Origin: Congregibacter brevis
GTDB taxonomy: Bacteria; Pseudomonadota; Gammaproteobacteria; Pseudomonadales; Halieaceae
Reading direction: 5' to 3'
Assembly: GCF_045689245.1 (NCBI RefSeq)
Contig: NZ_CP136865.1
Location: 1,612,001-1,676,000 of the forward strand
Length of the DNA stretch: 64,000 bases
How positions within the stretch are numbered: position 1 is the first letter of the stretch; each line of letters starts with the position of its first letter. The translations under genes and the position numbers were made by a program. Below, one piece after another: positions 7,841 through 16,921 of the stretch. The notes below the pieces were generated by a model, which worked only from the letters and a program-made list of their open reading frames with translations, was not told where the DNA came from and did not search any database.

Positions 7841-9136
7841 TTGACGAGTTCCAATCGATCTAACACTTCCTCTTCTCATTCTGGCGGTGCCCGCTCTTCC
7901 AAAAATGGTCGGGCAAAAACCGCAGCGGAAACGGCTTCCTGGAGCGTCGATGAGTTCGATGTGGCACCAGAAGAGGGTAAAACGCGTTTTCACGATCTAG
8001 ACTTGCACTCCAGCTTGATGCACGGGATTGCGGAAATTGGCTTCGAGTACTGCTCTCCAATTCAGGCGCAGGTTTTGCCGCACACTCTCCAAGGCCATGA
8101 CGCTATCGGCAAGGCGCAGACGGGCACAGGAAAAACTGCTGCGTTTCTGATTACTATTTTTGATGATCTCCTTAAGAACCCCCACGAAGGTGAGCGCTTT
8201 TTGGGCGAGCCCCGCGCCCTGGTGATTGCGCCGACGAGAGAATTGGTGATGCAGATCGCCGCAGACGCGGCCGATCTCGGTAAGCATACCGGTCTGAACA
8301 CTTGTACTTTGATCGGTGGTATGGATTACCAGAAGCAGTTGAATCAGTTGGGGCGTGAAGTAGTCGATCTCGTCGTGGCGACACCGGGACGGCTCATCGA
8401 CTTCACGGGACGCCGCGACTTGGTGCTAGACCAGGTTGAAGTGCTCGTACTTGATGAAGCCGACCGCATGCTGGATATGGGTTTTATCCCCCAGGTCAAA
8501 CGCATCGTGCGTCAAACACCGCACAAAGATTATCGTCAGACGCTGCTGTTTTCCGCAACGTTTACCCAGGACATTATCAACCTATCTCAGCAATGGACCA
8601 CCGAAGCAGTCACCGTAGAGATCGAGCCTGACCACGTGGCCACAGACACCGTGGATCAACGCATTTATCTCGCAAGTAGTGAGGAGCGCTTCCGTATTCT
8701 GGTGAATCTATTGCGTAGTGATGATGCGAGTTCGGTCATCGTGTTTGCCAACCGTCGCGACCAGGTACGCCGCCTCTTCGAGCGGCTTCGTAAAGCCAGT
8801 ATCACCTGCGGGATGCTCAGCGGCGAAATAGCCCAGGCCAAGCGCACCAAGACTCTCGATCAGTTTAAGAAGGGTGAGATTTCGGTACTGGTGGCTACGG
8901 ACGTCGCCGGTCGAGGCATCCATGTCGACGGCGTAACCCATGTCGTCAACTACAACCTCCCGGAAGACCCGGAAGATTACGTTCACCGCATCGGCCGAAC
9001 CGGTCGCGCAGGTGCCAGCGGCACGTCCATTAGCTTCGCCAGTGAAGACGACGCGTTTTTGCTACCTGATCTCGAAGCCTTGCTCGGCGAACCGGTGGTT
9101 TGTGAGCATCCGCCCGAGGATTTGTTGTCTCGCTGA
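7841..9136 (+). CDS. rhlB: DEAD-box ATP-dependent RNA helicase, RhlB-like
   Basis: This SF2 RNA helicase unwinds RNA using ATP; RhlB-type members work with RNase E in mRNA decay. All motifs are present: Q-motif region GFEYCSPIQAQ, Walker A AQTGTGKT (residues 92-99), PTREL, GG, TPGR, DEAD (VLDEADRM), SAT, ARGIH-like GRGIH, and HRIGRTGR. A Ser/Lys-rich N-terminal tail of ~45 residues precedes the core, and the protein lacks the basic C-terminal tail of enterobacterial RhlB. The start is a rare TTG at 7841 without a strong Shine-Dalgarno. Assignment to RhlB rather than another DEAD-box subfamily rests on overall resemblance and is moderate. Confidence 0.85.
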   Translation: MTSSNRSNTSSSHSGGARSSKNGRAKTAAETASWSVDEFDVAPEEGKTRFHDLDLHSSLMHGIAEIGFEYCSPIQAQVLPHTLQGHDAIGKAQTGTGKTAAFLITIFDDLLKNPHEGERFLGEPRALVIAPTRELVMQIAADAADLGKHTGLNTCTLIGGMDYQKQLNQLGREVVDLVVATPGRLIDFTGRRDLVLDQVEVLVLDEADRMLDMGFIPQVKRIVRQTPHKDYRQTLLFSATFTQDIINLSQQWTTEAVTVEIEPDHVATDTVDQRIYLASSEERFRILVNLLRSDDASSVIVFANRRDQVRRLFERLRKASITCGMLSGEIAQAKRTKTLDQFKKGEISVLVATDVAGRGIHVDGVTHVVNYNLPEDPEDYVHRIGRTGRAGASGTSISFASEDDAFLLPDLEALLGEPVVCEHPPEDLLSR

Positions 9137-9235
9137 TTAGAAAGGGGCCGGGATTGCAAACAGGAAGTTCCTGCCAATCCATTAACTGCTCGGCCGGCGT
9201 TTTCAGGTAGGGGTGTTTAAGTAAAAGTGCCGGGT

Positions 9236-9264
9236 AAAAAAAAGCCCTCACGATGGAGGGCTTT
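9236..9264 (-). terminator. Rho-independent terminator of the PEP-CTERM gene
   Basis: Read on the minus strand, a 9-base stem (AAAGCCCTC paired with GAGGGCTTT, 6-base loop) is followed by a run of eight T. It begins ~23 bases after the stop codon of the PEP-CTERM gene. On the plus strand the T run is short, so it may only weakly stop readthrough from the helicase gene. Confidence 0.85.
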
Positions 9265-9286
9265 ACAGTGGATCGATTTGCATGCT

Positions 9287-10126
9287 CTACGCTTGCTTGC
9301 GTCTTTTCCATCCGAGACCGACAAGGCCCAAGCCTACCAGCGCGAGTGTCGCCGGAGCCGGTACCTCTGTGGAGTCAATCCTCAGGAACGTTCGAAACCG
9401 GTTGTTCTCTTCTTCAAAGGTTTCGAGCCCGGTGCATCCTGTAGAGCCTTGGCCCAGTGCGGCCTCGCAGGCCGCGTCGCCCAGTGTGCCGAGCCCTTGA
9501 ATAGATAACGTTGCAATGTAGTTGAAGTCTGGATCCCCGAGTCCGCCAAGATTACGTACGATAGAAAAGCTCTCGTTAAAACTGAATCCTATGGGCGTAA
9601 TAGCGAATATATCCCCGCAGCCAACAGCATTTACAGCGCTCGATGGGCAAGGGTCGGAGCTGTTTAGCGTTTCTTCGAAGTCAATCTTAAAGAAAAGTGT
9701 GTCCAAAACCGACCAAGGCGTACCGAGTCCTCCCAGTCGAATCTGGAGCTGGGTTGCCAAAATCGCGCTATCTAATGTTTCGCCATTAATAGGGTTGTTA
9801 TTGTGGTTCACTCGACCGATGACGACAGGCGAGCCACTGTCCACAAGGATTGGATCACTATTAGCAGGGTTGTTAGCTTCTGCGCGTGTTCTGTTGCTCA
9901 CGCTTATCCCGCTTTGTAAGCTATTGCCCCAGCTTAGCGTCCTGAAAAAGTCGCCTGTTACGCCAGCAGGAGTTCCATTGGTTTGTGAGCCGACAACTGC
10001 TCCCGGCGTAAAGTCCGTGAATCCCGATCGTGTTCTGACGTCAAATGACGTGTATATAGGTCCGGCTGAGGCTAGTGCAGGTGCGAAAATAGCTACGCCG
10101 AGAATGAGCTTTGAGAGGATATTCAT
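9287..10126 (-). CDS. PEP-CTERM sorting-domain protein, THxN-like
   Basis: This is a secreted protein of ~279 residues. The N-terminal signal peptide starts at the ATG at 10126 (MNILSKLILGVAIFAPALASA) and follows an upstream GGAGC. The C-terminus holds a PEP-CTERM-type sorting signal: VPAPATLALVGLGLVGLGW, then the basic tail KRRKQA. Such proteins are processed by exosortase and usually go to the cell surface or exopolysaccharide. The stretch VNHNNNPIN resembles the conserved motif of the THxN subfamily, with Asn in place of Thr. Several Cys residues (CPSS, CGD, CEA, CTG) could form disulfides. The open frame extends 17 residues further upstream, but that part does not look like a signal peptide. 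No exosortase gene is in the window. Confidence 0.82.
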   Translation of the reverse strand: MNILSKLILGVAIFAPALASAGPIYTSFDVRTRSGFTDFTPGAVVGSQTNGTPAGVTGDFFRTLSWGNSLQSGISVSNRTRAEANNPANSDPILVDSGSPVVIGRVNHNNNPINGETLDSAILATQLQIRLGGLGTPWSVLDTLFFKIDFEETLNSSDPCPSSAVNAVGCGDIFAITPIGFSFNESFSIVRNLGGLGDPDFNYIATLSIQGLGTLGDAACEAALGQGSTGCTGLETFEEENNRFRTFLRIDSTEVPAPATLALVGLGLVGLGWKRRKQA

Positions 10127-10433
10127 AATCTGCTCCGAGAGATTCCTTCTACATACACACGGGTAGGCAAAATACACGTCCCACCCTGTGTTGCGAAGAA
10201 GTAAAGCAAAATTCGCGCAGCTTCAGAGAAAAGCAAATAAAATCAATAGTTTGTATTTTTTTTCAATTTCGGTCCTCGACGAATTGTATAAAAACCTGAC
10301 AGTTTCGAAAAACTGATGGTTCTTGTCAGGCAATACGACCACCGGTAGACCGCCACATTTGCAGGATAGCGGTGTCTGGGTGCTTTCGGTTGGACACTAA
10401 CCGACAGTGACTCAGACTCAGACTTTAAGAGGC
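10127..10433. other. AT-rich intergenic region with nested inverted repeats
   Basis: About 300 bases lie between the PEP-CTERM gene start and the cysZ stop. The middle is more AT-rich than its surroundings (10221-10270). At 10295-10330 there is a pair of 7-base arms (CCTGACA / TGTCAGG) enclosing a second perfect hairpin (CAGTTT-CGAA-AAACTG, 10300-10315). A TTTTGC-like -12 element and a GGG-containing -24-like element lie ~30-50 bases before the PEP-CTERM gene, but their spacing is off for sigma-54. No gene is visible. The region should hold the promoter of the PEP-CTERM gene and the cysZ 3' end. Confidence 0.5.
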
Positions 10434-11162
10434 TTATCGAAGCTCCTCAACATACAAAATCGTCGCGCCAACCACGGCTGCGGGAACCACAAAGAAGTTC
10501 ACGATGGGGATGCTTGCCAGCGCAGCGACCATGCCGCCGAAGCCGAGGCTGGATAACCTGCGGTCAGCGACAGCGATGCGTACGTCCTTGAAACTGAACT
10601 GATGGTTGTCCATGGGGTAATCCACAAACTGCAGACTCATCATCCACGCACCCAGGAATAGCCAGAGAAGGGGAGCAATTGCGTTCACCGCAGGGATGAA
10701 GCTGATGATTAGCACCATTAGAGCCATAGGAAGGTAATAGACGAGCTTGGCTAGTTCCCGAAAGATGCCCCGGGGTACGCTCATTAACGCGGCGCCAAGG
10801 CCTTCAAGGCCTTGCACGGGCTGCCCGGTGATTAGCTCTTCCGCTTTTTCTGCCAGCAATGCGTTAAAGGGAGAGGCGATGAGGAGTGCGACTGCTGTGA
10901 ACAGGTAGCCGGTGACCAGAGCAACGGTCAGCCCAATAATGGGCCAAAGAATCCATTCGAGGAATGACAGCCATTCGGGTAGCCATGCCATCCAGCTGTT
11001 TACCCAGTCTATGAGGTTAGATAAACCCCAGCTGATTAGGGAGCCAAAAATCAGTACATTGATAGTCAGCGGTACAAGAACAAAGGGCCGTAGCTTCGGG
11101 TGGCTAAGCATTTTGCCACCTCGAATGAGGCAGCCTGCGCCGTAAACGGGATCGCCTTCCAA
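10434..11162 (-). CDS. cysZ: Sulfate transporter CysZ
   Basis: CysZ is an inner-membrane protein that takes up sulfate for cysteine synthesis. The 242-residue product shows the family pattern: GGKMLSHPKLRPFVLVPLTIN at the N-terminus, several long hydrophobic helices, the ASPFNALLAEK stretch, and WMMSLQFVDYPMDNH in the second half. The frame is open to 11336, but I place the start at the TTG at 11162. It is preceded by AGGAAG at proper distance, aligns with the start of known CysZ proteins, and leaves room for the promoter of the divergent Smr gene. The longer version would add 58 residues with no membrane or family character. Confidence 0.88.
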   Translation of the reverse strand: MEGDPVYGAGCLIRGGKMLSHPKLRPFVLVPLTINVLIFGSLISWGLSNLIDWVNSWMAWLPEWLSFLEWILWPIIGLTVALVTGYLFTAVALLIASPFNALLAEKAEELITGQPVQGLEGLGAALMSVPRGIFRELAKLVYYLPMALMVLIISFIPAVNAIAPLLWLFLGAWMMSLQFVDYPMDNHQFSFKDVRIAVADRRLSSLGFGGMVAALASIPIVNFFVVPAAVVGATILYVEELR

Positions 11163-11359
11163 TTTTCTTCCTGATCTGTGAGTCTGATAGTTTACGTAGT
11201 TTAACGCGAGCAGATTGTTTCGTGCGGTCTTAGCGGTACAGAGCGCGTTAATCCGAGTCAGATTTGCGACGAGAACACTTTTGGTTTGAATGTCCGCACG
11301 CATGTCTTTAGGCATGTGCGTACTCGGTGACGGCATGTAATGAATTCAAGGAGGCGCCA

Positions 11360-11968
11360 ATGACAGGCAGTGATGACGACTTCCTCAGTGAGATGGGCGA
11401 TGTCACGCCCATAAAAACAGAGGCACGGGTACGCCGGCGGCGCGATGTGGCTGATAAAACGCTGGCTCAACTACGCCGCGAGGCTGCGGTGACGGAGCGT
11501 GGTCGGGATACTAACCCCCTGGCCGATGAGGGTGTGAAGCCATTGGATCCCTGGTATGTGCTGGAGTTTAAGCGCCCCGGTATCCAGAACGGTGTATACC
11601 GCAAGCTCAAGAAGGGCAGCTACGCGGCTGAGGCCCGATTAGACATGCACCGTATGAACGTTCAGCGCGCCCGGCGAGAGATTTACGGTTTTATCAACGA
11701 GTGTCATGAATTAGGCCTGCGCAGCGTGCTCATCGTCCATGGCAAGGGCGAGCGCAGCCCCAATAGCGAAGCAGTGGGCATTCTCAAAGGCTACGTTGAT
11801 CACTGGCTACGAGAGCTAGTGCCGGTGCAGGCGTTTCACAGTGCACCCCCCAACTTGGGCGGGACCGGAGCGGTGTTAGTGCTCTTGGCAAAAAGCGAAG
11901 AGAAGAAGCGCGAGAACCGCGAGCGGTTTATGCGCGGCCGTGTTCCCTACGAGCAGGGGTCGTCCTAA
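11360..11968 (+). CDS. Smr-domain protein, YdaL-like putative nuclease
   Basis: The 202-residue protein has a charged, Arg-rich N-terminal half and a C-terminal Smr domain (about residues 85-180). Visible Smr signatures are LDMHRMN (the LDLH-type motif), VLIVHGKGERS (HGKG motif) and the closing HSAPPNLGGTGAVLVLL. Smr domains bind branched DNA or RNA and often have endonuclease activity; the role of stand-alone bacterial versions is not settled. The ATG at 11360 is preceded by a strong AAGGAGG; the open frame begins 33 bases earlier but without a ribosome site. It is divergent from cysZ and convergent with the small gene that follows. Confidence 0.85.
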   Translation: MTGSDDDFLSEMGDVTPIKTEARVRRRRDVADKTLAQLRREAAVTERGRDTNPLADEGVKPLDPWYVLEFKRPGIQNGVYRKLKKGSYAAEARLDMHRMNVQRARREIYGFINECHELGLRSVLIVHGKGERSPNSEAVGILKGYVDHWLRELVPVQAFHSAPPNLGGTGAVLVLLAKSEEKKRENRERFMRGRVPYEQGSS

Positions 11969-11977
11969 ACGCGAAGC

Positions 11978-12289
11978 TTAGCCAGCACCTTCGGTGGCGC
12001 CGTGTGTTTTCAAGACCTCGGCATAGGCCGTTCCGTAGCGATGCTCACTCACTTCTTGCAGGAGTGTTTTGCCTTCGTCGCCCACGGCGTTGATATCTCG
12101 CCCGGCACTGCAAAACAGCGGTAGGAAGCGAGCGAAATCGCTGTCGCGCATACTCTGATAGGCCCGTAACAACAGCCTGAAATCCGCGTTTTCGCCGTCA
12201 CCGGGGCGAGGCTCCAGAAAACTTGCGACCCTTTCGTCATCCCACTGTTCATCGAGAACCTTGGCTTTGTCTTTACGCATCGTTGTCAT
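11978..12289 (-). CDS. PA4642-family protein of unknown function
   Basis: This is a small 103-residue acidic cytosolic protein with no signal peptide or membrane segment. It resembles the uncharacterised PA4642 family of Pseudomonas and relatives: a DEQWDDERVASFLE opening, DFRLLLRAYQSMR in the middle, RFLPLFCSAGRDINA, and a C-terminal TLLQEVSEHRYGTAYAEVL. No catalytic motif is visible. It is transcribed alone and converges with the Smr gene, with nine bases between the stops. The function is unknown. Confidence 0.7.
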   Translation of the reverse strand: MTTMRKDKAKVLDEQWDDERVASFLEPRPGDGENADFRLLLRAYQSMRDSDFARFLPLFCSAGRDINAVGDEGKTLLQEVSEHRYGTAYAEVLKTHGATEGAG

Positions 12290-12403
12290 CCTATAATCTG
12301 GGCCCCATTTTAACGCTGGGATTTGAGCGGAGTTTAAGGCAAATAGCAGGGGCCGCGTTTAGCGCTGATATTTTTGGGCGTTGAGGGGGTGTTTGGGGAG
12401 CGT

Positions 12404-13852
12404 CTAGGAGGCGTCCAGGCGAGCGAGCAGCAAGTCGCTTACCATCTTTGGGTTGGCCTGCCCTTTGGATGCCTTCATTATCTGGCCCACAAAAAAGCCG
12501 CTGAGCTTCTTTTGTTTCGCAGGGTCTGCTGCCCGATATTGAGCGACCTGGTCCGGGTTGTCGGCGATGACCTTGTCTACCATAGACTCCAGCGCGCCAC
12601 TGTCAGAGACCTGCTTGAGCCCTCGCGCTTCGATGATCGCGTCGGCACCGCCTTCGCCGTTCCACATTCCTTCAAACACGTCCTTGGCTATTTTGCCCGA
12701 GATTGTTTGATCCTTGATCCGCGCGATTAGCCCGGCGAGCTGCTCAGCCTGTACGGGGCAGGACTCGATAGACATGTCTTGGGCGTTCAGCGCAGCTAAT
12801 AGCTCCCCCTGAATCCAGTTGGCTGCGAGCTTTGCATCACCACTGCTCTTCGCCACCACCTCAAAATAGTCAGCGACAGCTCGTTCGTCTGTTAGGACCC
12901 CAGCGTCATACTCGGATAAACCGAAAGACTCCTGAAACCGCGCTCGTCTTGCCCGAGGAAGCTCTGGGAGCATTGCTCTGATATCGGCGATGTCGTCGTC
13001 ACTGAGTACTACAGGGAGCAGGTCGGGCTCGGGGAAATAGCGGTAATCGTTGGCGACTTCCTTGCTACGCATGGATCGCGTTTCGTCGCGGTCTGCGTCG
13101 TAGAGGCGAGTTTCCTGCACGATGCTGCCGCCATCATCGAGAATGTCTTCCTGGCGGATGCGTTCGCAGCGGATGGCTTTCTCCACAAAACGAAATGAAT
13201 TGACGTTCTTAATCTCTGTGCGAGTGCCCAGCGAGTCGCTACCAGCTGGACGCAAAGAAAGATTGACGTCACAGCGCATGGATCCTTCGGCCATGTTGCC
13301 GTCGGAAATGCCAAGGTAGGTGACTAAGCTGTGTAAGGCTTTGAGGAACGCCACTGCTTGTTCGGCACTTCGGAAATCTGGTTCAGTGACGATTTCAAGG
13401 AGCGGTGTGCCCGCACGGTTCAAATCGATGCCGGTCATCCCATGAAAGTCTTCGTGCAAGGACTTACCCGCATCTTCCTCTAGGTGGGCACGAGTAATAC
13501 CCACTTCGCTTGCTGTTCCATCGGGCAGGTTGAAGGCGAAACGACCGAGACCAACGATGGGCTCTGCAAACTGGCTAATCTGGTAACCCTTTGGGAGGTC
13601 CGGATAAAAGTAGTTTTTGCGATCGAACACCGAGCGCTTACCAATTTCTGCATCAATAGCCAGACCGAACATCACGGCGTAACGCACGGCCTGAAGGTTC
13701 AGTACGGGGAGCATCCCCGGCATCGCCAAGTCCACGGCATTTGCCTGAGTGTTAGGCTCTGCTCCGAAGGTCGTGGGGCTACCGGAAAATATCTTGGAGC
13801 GCGTCGCTAACTGCAGATGCACCTCCAGACCAATCACCATTTCTCGGCTCAT
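12404..13852 (-). CDS. gatB: Asp/Glu-tRNA(Asn/Gln) amidotransferase subunit B
   Basis: GatB binds misacylated Glu-tRNA(Gln) or Asp-tRNA(Asn), phosphorylates the side chain and passes it to ammonia delivered from GatA. The protein (482 residues from ATG at 13852) begins with the family motif MVIGLEVHLQL. It holds the conserved YFYPDLPKGYQISQ and HLEEDAGKS stretches, and ends in the helical YqeY-like tail (GQIMKASKGQANPKMV). The frame is open for 39 more codons upstream, but those overlap gatA and are not conserved. It follows gatA after 13 bases, completing gatC-gatA-gatB. An indirect amidation route for at least one amide tRNA is therefore expected. Confidence 0.96.
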   Translation of the reverse strand: MSREMVIGLEVHLQLATRSKIFSGSPTTFGAEPNTQANAVDLAMPGMLPVLNLQAVRYAVMFGLAIDAEIGKRSVFDRKNYFYPDLPKGYQISQFAEPIVGLGRFAFNLPDGTASEVGITRAHLEEDAGKSLHEDFHGMTGIDLNRAGTPLLEIVTEPDFRSAEQAVAFLKALHSLVTYLGISDGNMAEGSMRCDVNLSLRPAGSDSLGTRTEIKNVNSFRFVEKAIRCERIRQEDILDDGGSIVQETRLYDADRDETRSMRSKEVANDYRYFPEPDLLPVVLSDDDIADIRAMLPELPRARRARFQESFGLSEYDAGVLTDERAVADYFEVVAKSSGDAKLAANWIQGELLAALNAQDMSIESCPVQAEQLAGLIARIKDQTISGKIAKDVFEGMWNGEGGADAIIEARGLKQVSDSGALESMVDKVIADNPDQVAQYRAADPAKQKKLSGFFVGQIMKASKGQANPKMVSDLLLARLDAS

Positions 13853-13865
13853 GGCTGTTTCTCGC

Positions 13866-15338
13866 TCATGGCTGCAGCTCCAAATTAGGTGTCTGGCGGT
13901 GCCAATCGCTGCGTTGCTGAAACTGGTGTGCGGCGGCGAGGAGTCGTGCTTCCTCAAAGTGTCTCCCAATCAGCTGCAGTCCCACGGGGAGACCGTTGCT
14001 GAAGCCTGCGGGAAGGCTCATTGCGGGTAGCCCCGCCAGATTCACTGAGAGAGTGTAGATATCTTCCAGATACATGGCGGTTGGATCGCTGGTTTTTGAA
14101 CCCAGTTCAAAGGCCACTCCTGGTGTCGTAGGTCCGGCAATGATGTCTACTGACTCAAAGGCGCTAGAAAAGTCTCCGGCGATGAGTCGACGCACTTGCT
14201 GGGCCTTCTTGTAGTAGGCATCGTAATAGCCAGAGGAAAGGGCATAGGTTCCCACAAGAATCCGCCGCTGGACTTCGTCACCAAATCCTTCTTCTCGGCT
14301 GCGAGTGTAGAGATCCTCTAGATCTCGAGGCTCGTCGCAGCGATGGCCATAGCGTACACCGTCATAGCGGGACAGGTTGGTTGATGCCTCAGCCGGCGCA
14401 ATGACGTAGTAGGCGGGAATCGATAGCGCCGTCCGGGGCAGGGAAATCTCGTGAAGTGTTGCCCCCATCGCTTCGTATTCTTTTAATGCTGCCTCAATTA
14501 CCTTCGCAACACTGCCGTCCAGTCCTTCGCCGAAATATTCTTTGGGCACGCCTATACGGAGCCCCTCGACGGTGCTGTTAAGGCCATCACAATAGTTTTC
14601 TGGCGTTCGCTGAGCCGACGTTGAGTCTCGGGCGTCGTGCCCTGCCATAGCATTTAGCAGCACGGCACAGTCCTCAGCACTGCGGGCCATAGGACCACCC
14701 TGATCAAGGCTGGATGCGTAGGCAATCATGCCCAGACGGGACACGAGTCCGTAGCTCGGTTTGAGTCCGGTGATACCGCAAAAAGCCGCCGGTTGGCGTA
14801 TGGAGCCTCCGGTGTCAGTGCCAGTGGCAGCGCTTATCAGTCCCGCTGCGACGGCCGCCGCGGAGCCTCCTGACGACCCGCCCGGTACTCGGCTTAGGTC
14901 CCAGGGGTTTGCGCAGGGGCCGTAGAAACTGTTCTCGTTGGAGGAGCCCATGGCGAACTCATCCATATTGGTCTTCCCAATGAGCACTGCGCCCGCGCTG
15001 CGAAGACGTTCAACGACAGTAGCATCGTAGGGTGGCGTGAATCCGTCCAGCATTCGTGAACCGCAGCTCGTTCTGAGGCCGCTGGTGCAAAAGATATCTT
15101 TGTGAGCAATCGGGATACCCGTCAAAGGCCCCGGGCTGCCGTTGGATAGACGCTCGTCCGCGGCCTTCGCCTCGCGCATGGCAGCTGCGCTGTCCACGGT
15201 AATAAAGCAGTTTAGCTCTCCATCCAGCGCATTAATGCGCCCGAGAGCTGCTTCAGTGAGTTCAACACTGCTGGTCTCTCCGCTCACCAGGGCTGATGCG
15301 AGTTCAGTCAAGCTGCGGCTGTCGAGTTCGATGCTCAT
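13866..15338 (-). CDS. gatA: Asp/Glu-tRNA(Asn/Gln) amidotransferase subunit A
   Basis: GatA is the amidase-signature subunit that releases ammonia from glutamine for tRNA transamidation. The catalytic triad is intact: Lys80 (PIAHKDIF), cis-Ser155 (PGGSSGGSAAA) and nucleophile Ser179 (GTDTGGSIRQPA). The length of 490 residues is normal. It sits between gatC (15 bases upstream) and gatB (13 bases downstream) and is probably co-transcribed with both. The ATG start directly precedes SIELDSRSLTEL, which fits the family. Confidence 0.97.
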   Translation of the reverse strand: MSIELDSRSLTELASALVSGETSSVELTEAALGRINALDGELNCFITVDSAAAMREAKAADERLSNGSPGPLTGIPIAHKDIFCTSGLRTSCGSRMLDGFTPPYDATVVERLRSAGAVLIGKTNMDEFAMGSSNENSFYGPCANPWDLSRVPGGSSGGSAAAVAAGLISAATGTDTGGSIRQPAAFCGITGLKPSYGLVSRLGMIAYASSLDQGGPMARSAEDCAVLLNAMAGHDARDSTSAQRTPENYCDGLNSTVEGLRIGVPKEYFGEGLDGSVAKVIEAALKEYEAMGATLHEISLPRTALSIPAYYVIAPAEASTNLSRYDGVRYGHRCDEPRDLEDLYTRSREEGFGDEVQRRILVGTYALSSGYYDAYYKKAQQVRRLIAGDFSSAFESVDIIAGPTTPGVAFELGSKTSDPTAMYLEDIYTLSVNLAGLPAMSLPAGFSNGLPVGLQLIGRHFEEARLLAAAHQFQQRSDWHRQTPNLELQP

Positions 15339-15353
15339 TTCAGTCCAACACCC

Positions 15354-15641
15354 TCAATCCACGACTCGTGGCACGAGGTAAAGACCGTCTTCGGTCAACG
15401 GCGCGGTGGACTGCAGCGCCCCACGCTGATTTTCTTCGGTGACGATGTCTTCGCGCAGGGTTTGACGGTTGTCGAGAGGGTTCGCCATGGGCTCTACCCC
15501 GTCGGTCGGGGCAGCTTGAAGCTGCTCGAAGAGATCAAGTATCGCGTTGAAACTCACAGTGAGTTCTGGAAGCTCGTCGTCCTCGACGCGAAGCCGTGCA
15601 AGTTGTGCGATTTCTCGGATTGTGTCGCCGGATACGGACAT
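15354..15641 (-). CDS. gatC: Asp/Glu-tRNA(Asn/Gln) amidotransferase subunit C
   Basis: GatC is a small subunit that wraps around GatA and GatB and stabilises the complex. The 95-residue product has the typical start (TIREIAQLARLRVEDDE), the central FEQLQAAPTDGVEPMANP, where Pro/Val-Glu-Pro contacts GatA, and a C-terminal LVPRVVD. It is first in the gatCAB operon and divergent from mreB. The 211-base gap between gatC and mreB must hold both promoters, but I could not identify convincing -35/-10 pairs there. Confidence 0.93.
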   Translation of the reverse strand: MSVSGDTIREIAQLARLRVEDDELPELTVSFNAILDLFEQLQAAPTDGVEPMANPLDNRQTLREDIVTEENQRGALQSTAPLTEDGLYLVPRVVD

Positions 15642-15852
15642 TGCTTTATCTGTTGCTTAAGGTGTTGTTAAAAGTGGTAAATCAGCGGGATTGACGCTGG
15701 AAGTGCGGCGCACAATACAACATTTGTTTCTTGCCCAACACCCCCGTGGTTGATAACCTTGCGCCGCATAGAAACGCTGGATTGAAACTATAAAATCCAT
15801 GCTGGTTGGTACATTTACCGTCACTTTACCTTTATTCAGGTAACAGAATTTC

Positions 15853-16890
15853 ATGCTAAAAAAATTGCGTGGCATGTTCTCAAACGATCTCTCCATCGAT
15901 CTTGGAACAGCCAACACCCTGATTTACGTCCGCGGTCAGGGCATTGTGCTCGATGAACCCTCGGTCGTTGCAATCCGTATTCACAATGGTCAGAAGACCA
16001 TTGAAGCAGTCGGTACCGAAGCAAAACGTATGCTCGGACGGACGCCTGGGAACATTACGGCGATTCGGCCGCTAAAAGATGGCGTCATAGCCGATTTCCA
16101 GGTGACCGAGAAAATGCTTCAGCATTTCATAGCCAAAGTGCATGAAACCCGCTTTATCCGTCCCAGCCCTCGAGTCTTGGTGTGTGTGCCCTGTAAATCC
16201 ACGCAGGTAGAGCGCCGCGCTATTCGAGAGTCGGCCCTTTCGGCGGGAGCTCGCGAAGTGCGTTTGATCGAAGAGCCTATGGCGGCCGCTATCGGTGCGG
16301 GTCTTGAGGTCGATGAGGCATCGGGCTGCATGGTCGTTGATGTAGGTGGTGGAACCACAGAGATTGCGATCATCTCTCTAAACGGTGTGGTTTACTCCGA
16401 TTCAATTCGACTGGGTGGTGATCGCTTTGACGAAGCTATCGTGGCCTATGTGCGTCGGCGTTATGGAACCCTGATTGGTGATTCCACCGCCGAGAAAATC
16501 AAGCAGGAGGTGGGCTGCGCTTTTGCAGGCAGCGAGCTCCGAGAAATCGACGTCCGTGGTCGAAACCTCGCGGAGGGTGTCCCCAGAAGCTTTACGCTCA
16601 ATAGTGACGAGATACTTGAATCTCTTCAGGATCCCTTGTCGTCAATTGTCCAGTCTGTGAAGTCCGCGCTGGAGCAGTCACCGCCTGAATTAGCCGCAGA
16701 TATTGCCGAGAGCGGTATTGTCCTTACCGGTGGTGGCGCCTTGCTGAGAGATCTCGATAGACTGATCGCATCCGAGACCGGTTTACCGGTAGTGGTTGCT
16801 GAAGATCCTCTCACCTGCGTTGCGCGCGGTGGTGGTATGGCGATGGAACGTATGGACCGCCATACGATAGAATTACTCTCTACAGAGTAA
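15853..16890 (+). CDS. mreB: Rod shape-determining protein MreB
   Basis: MreB is a bacterial actin that forms short membrane-bound filaments guiding lateral peptidoglycan synthesis. The 345-residue protein shows phosphate-binding motif 1 (DLSIDLGTANTLIY), VVDVGGGTTEIA (phosphate 2), and the adenosine motif VLTGGGALLRDL. An N-terminal amphipathic start (MLKKLRGMFSND) fits membrane binding. It heads the mreBCD-maf-rng run. Tight linkage to mreC and mreD indicates a rod-shaped cell. Confidence 0.97.
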   Translation: MLKKLRGMFSNDLSIDLGTANTLIYVRGQGIVLDEPSVVAIRIHNGQKTIEAVGTEAKRMLGRTPGNITAIRPLKDGVIADFQVTEKMLQHFIAKVHETRFIRPSPRVLVCVPCKSTQVERRAIRESALSAGAREVRLIEEPMAAAIGAGLEVDEASGCMVVDVGGGTTEIAIISLNGVVYSDSIRLGGDRFDEAIVAYVRRRYGTLIGDSTAEKIKQEVGCAFAGSELREIDVRGRNLAEGVPRSFTLNSDEILESLQDPLSSIVQSVKSALEQSPPELAADIAESGIVLTGGGALLRDLDRLIASETGLPVVVAEDPLTCVARGGGMAMERMDRHTIELLSTE

Positions 16891-16921
16891 ACGCGGGCGG
16901 TATAAGCAATGCCCGCTTTGG

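Noticed and set aside
10154..10184. Sigma-54-like promoter before the PEP-CTERM gene (minus strand, GGGACG ... TTTTGC)
   Set aside because: The -24 GG and -12 GC are 11-12 bases apart instead of the strict 10, so a functional sigma-54 promoter is unlikely, although the position would suit.
11163..11336. N-terminal extension of the cysZ frame (58 codons)
   Set aside because: The TTG at 11162 has a good AGGAAG site and matches the family start; the extension crosses the divergent promoter region of the Smr gene.
13853..13969. N-terminal extension of the gatB frame
   Set aside because: Not conserved, overlaps gatA; the ATG at 13852 gives the exact family N-terminus.
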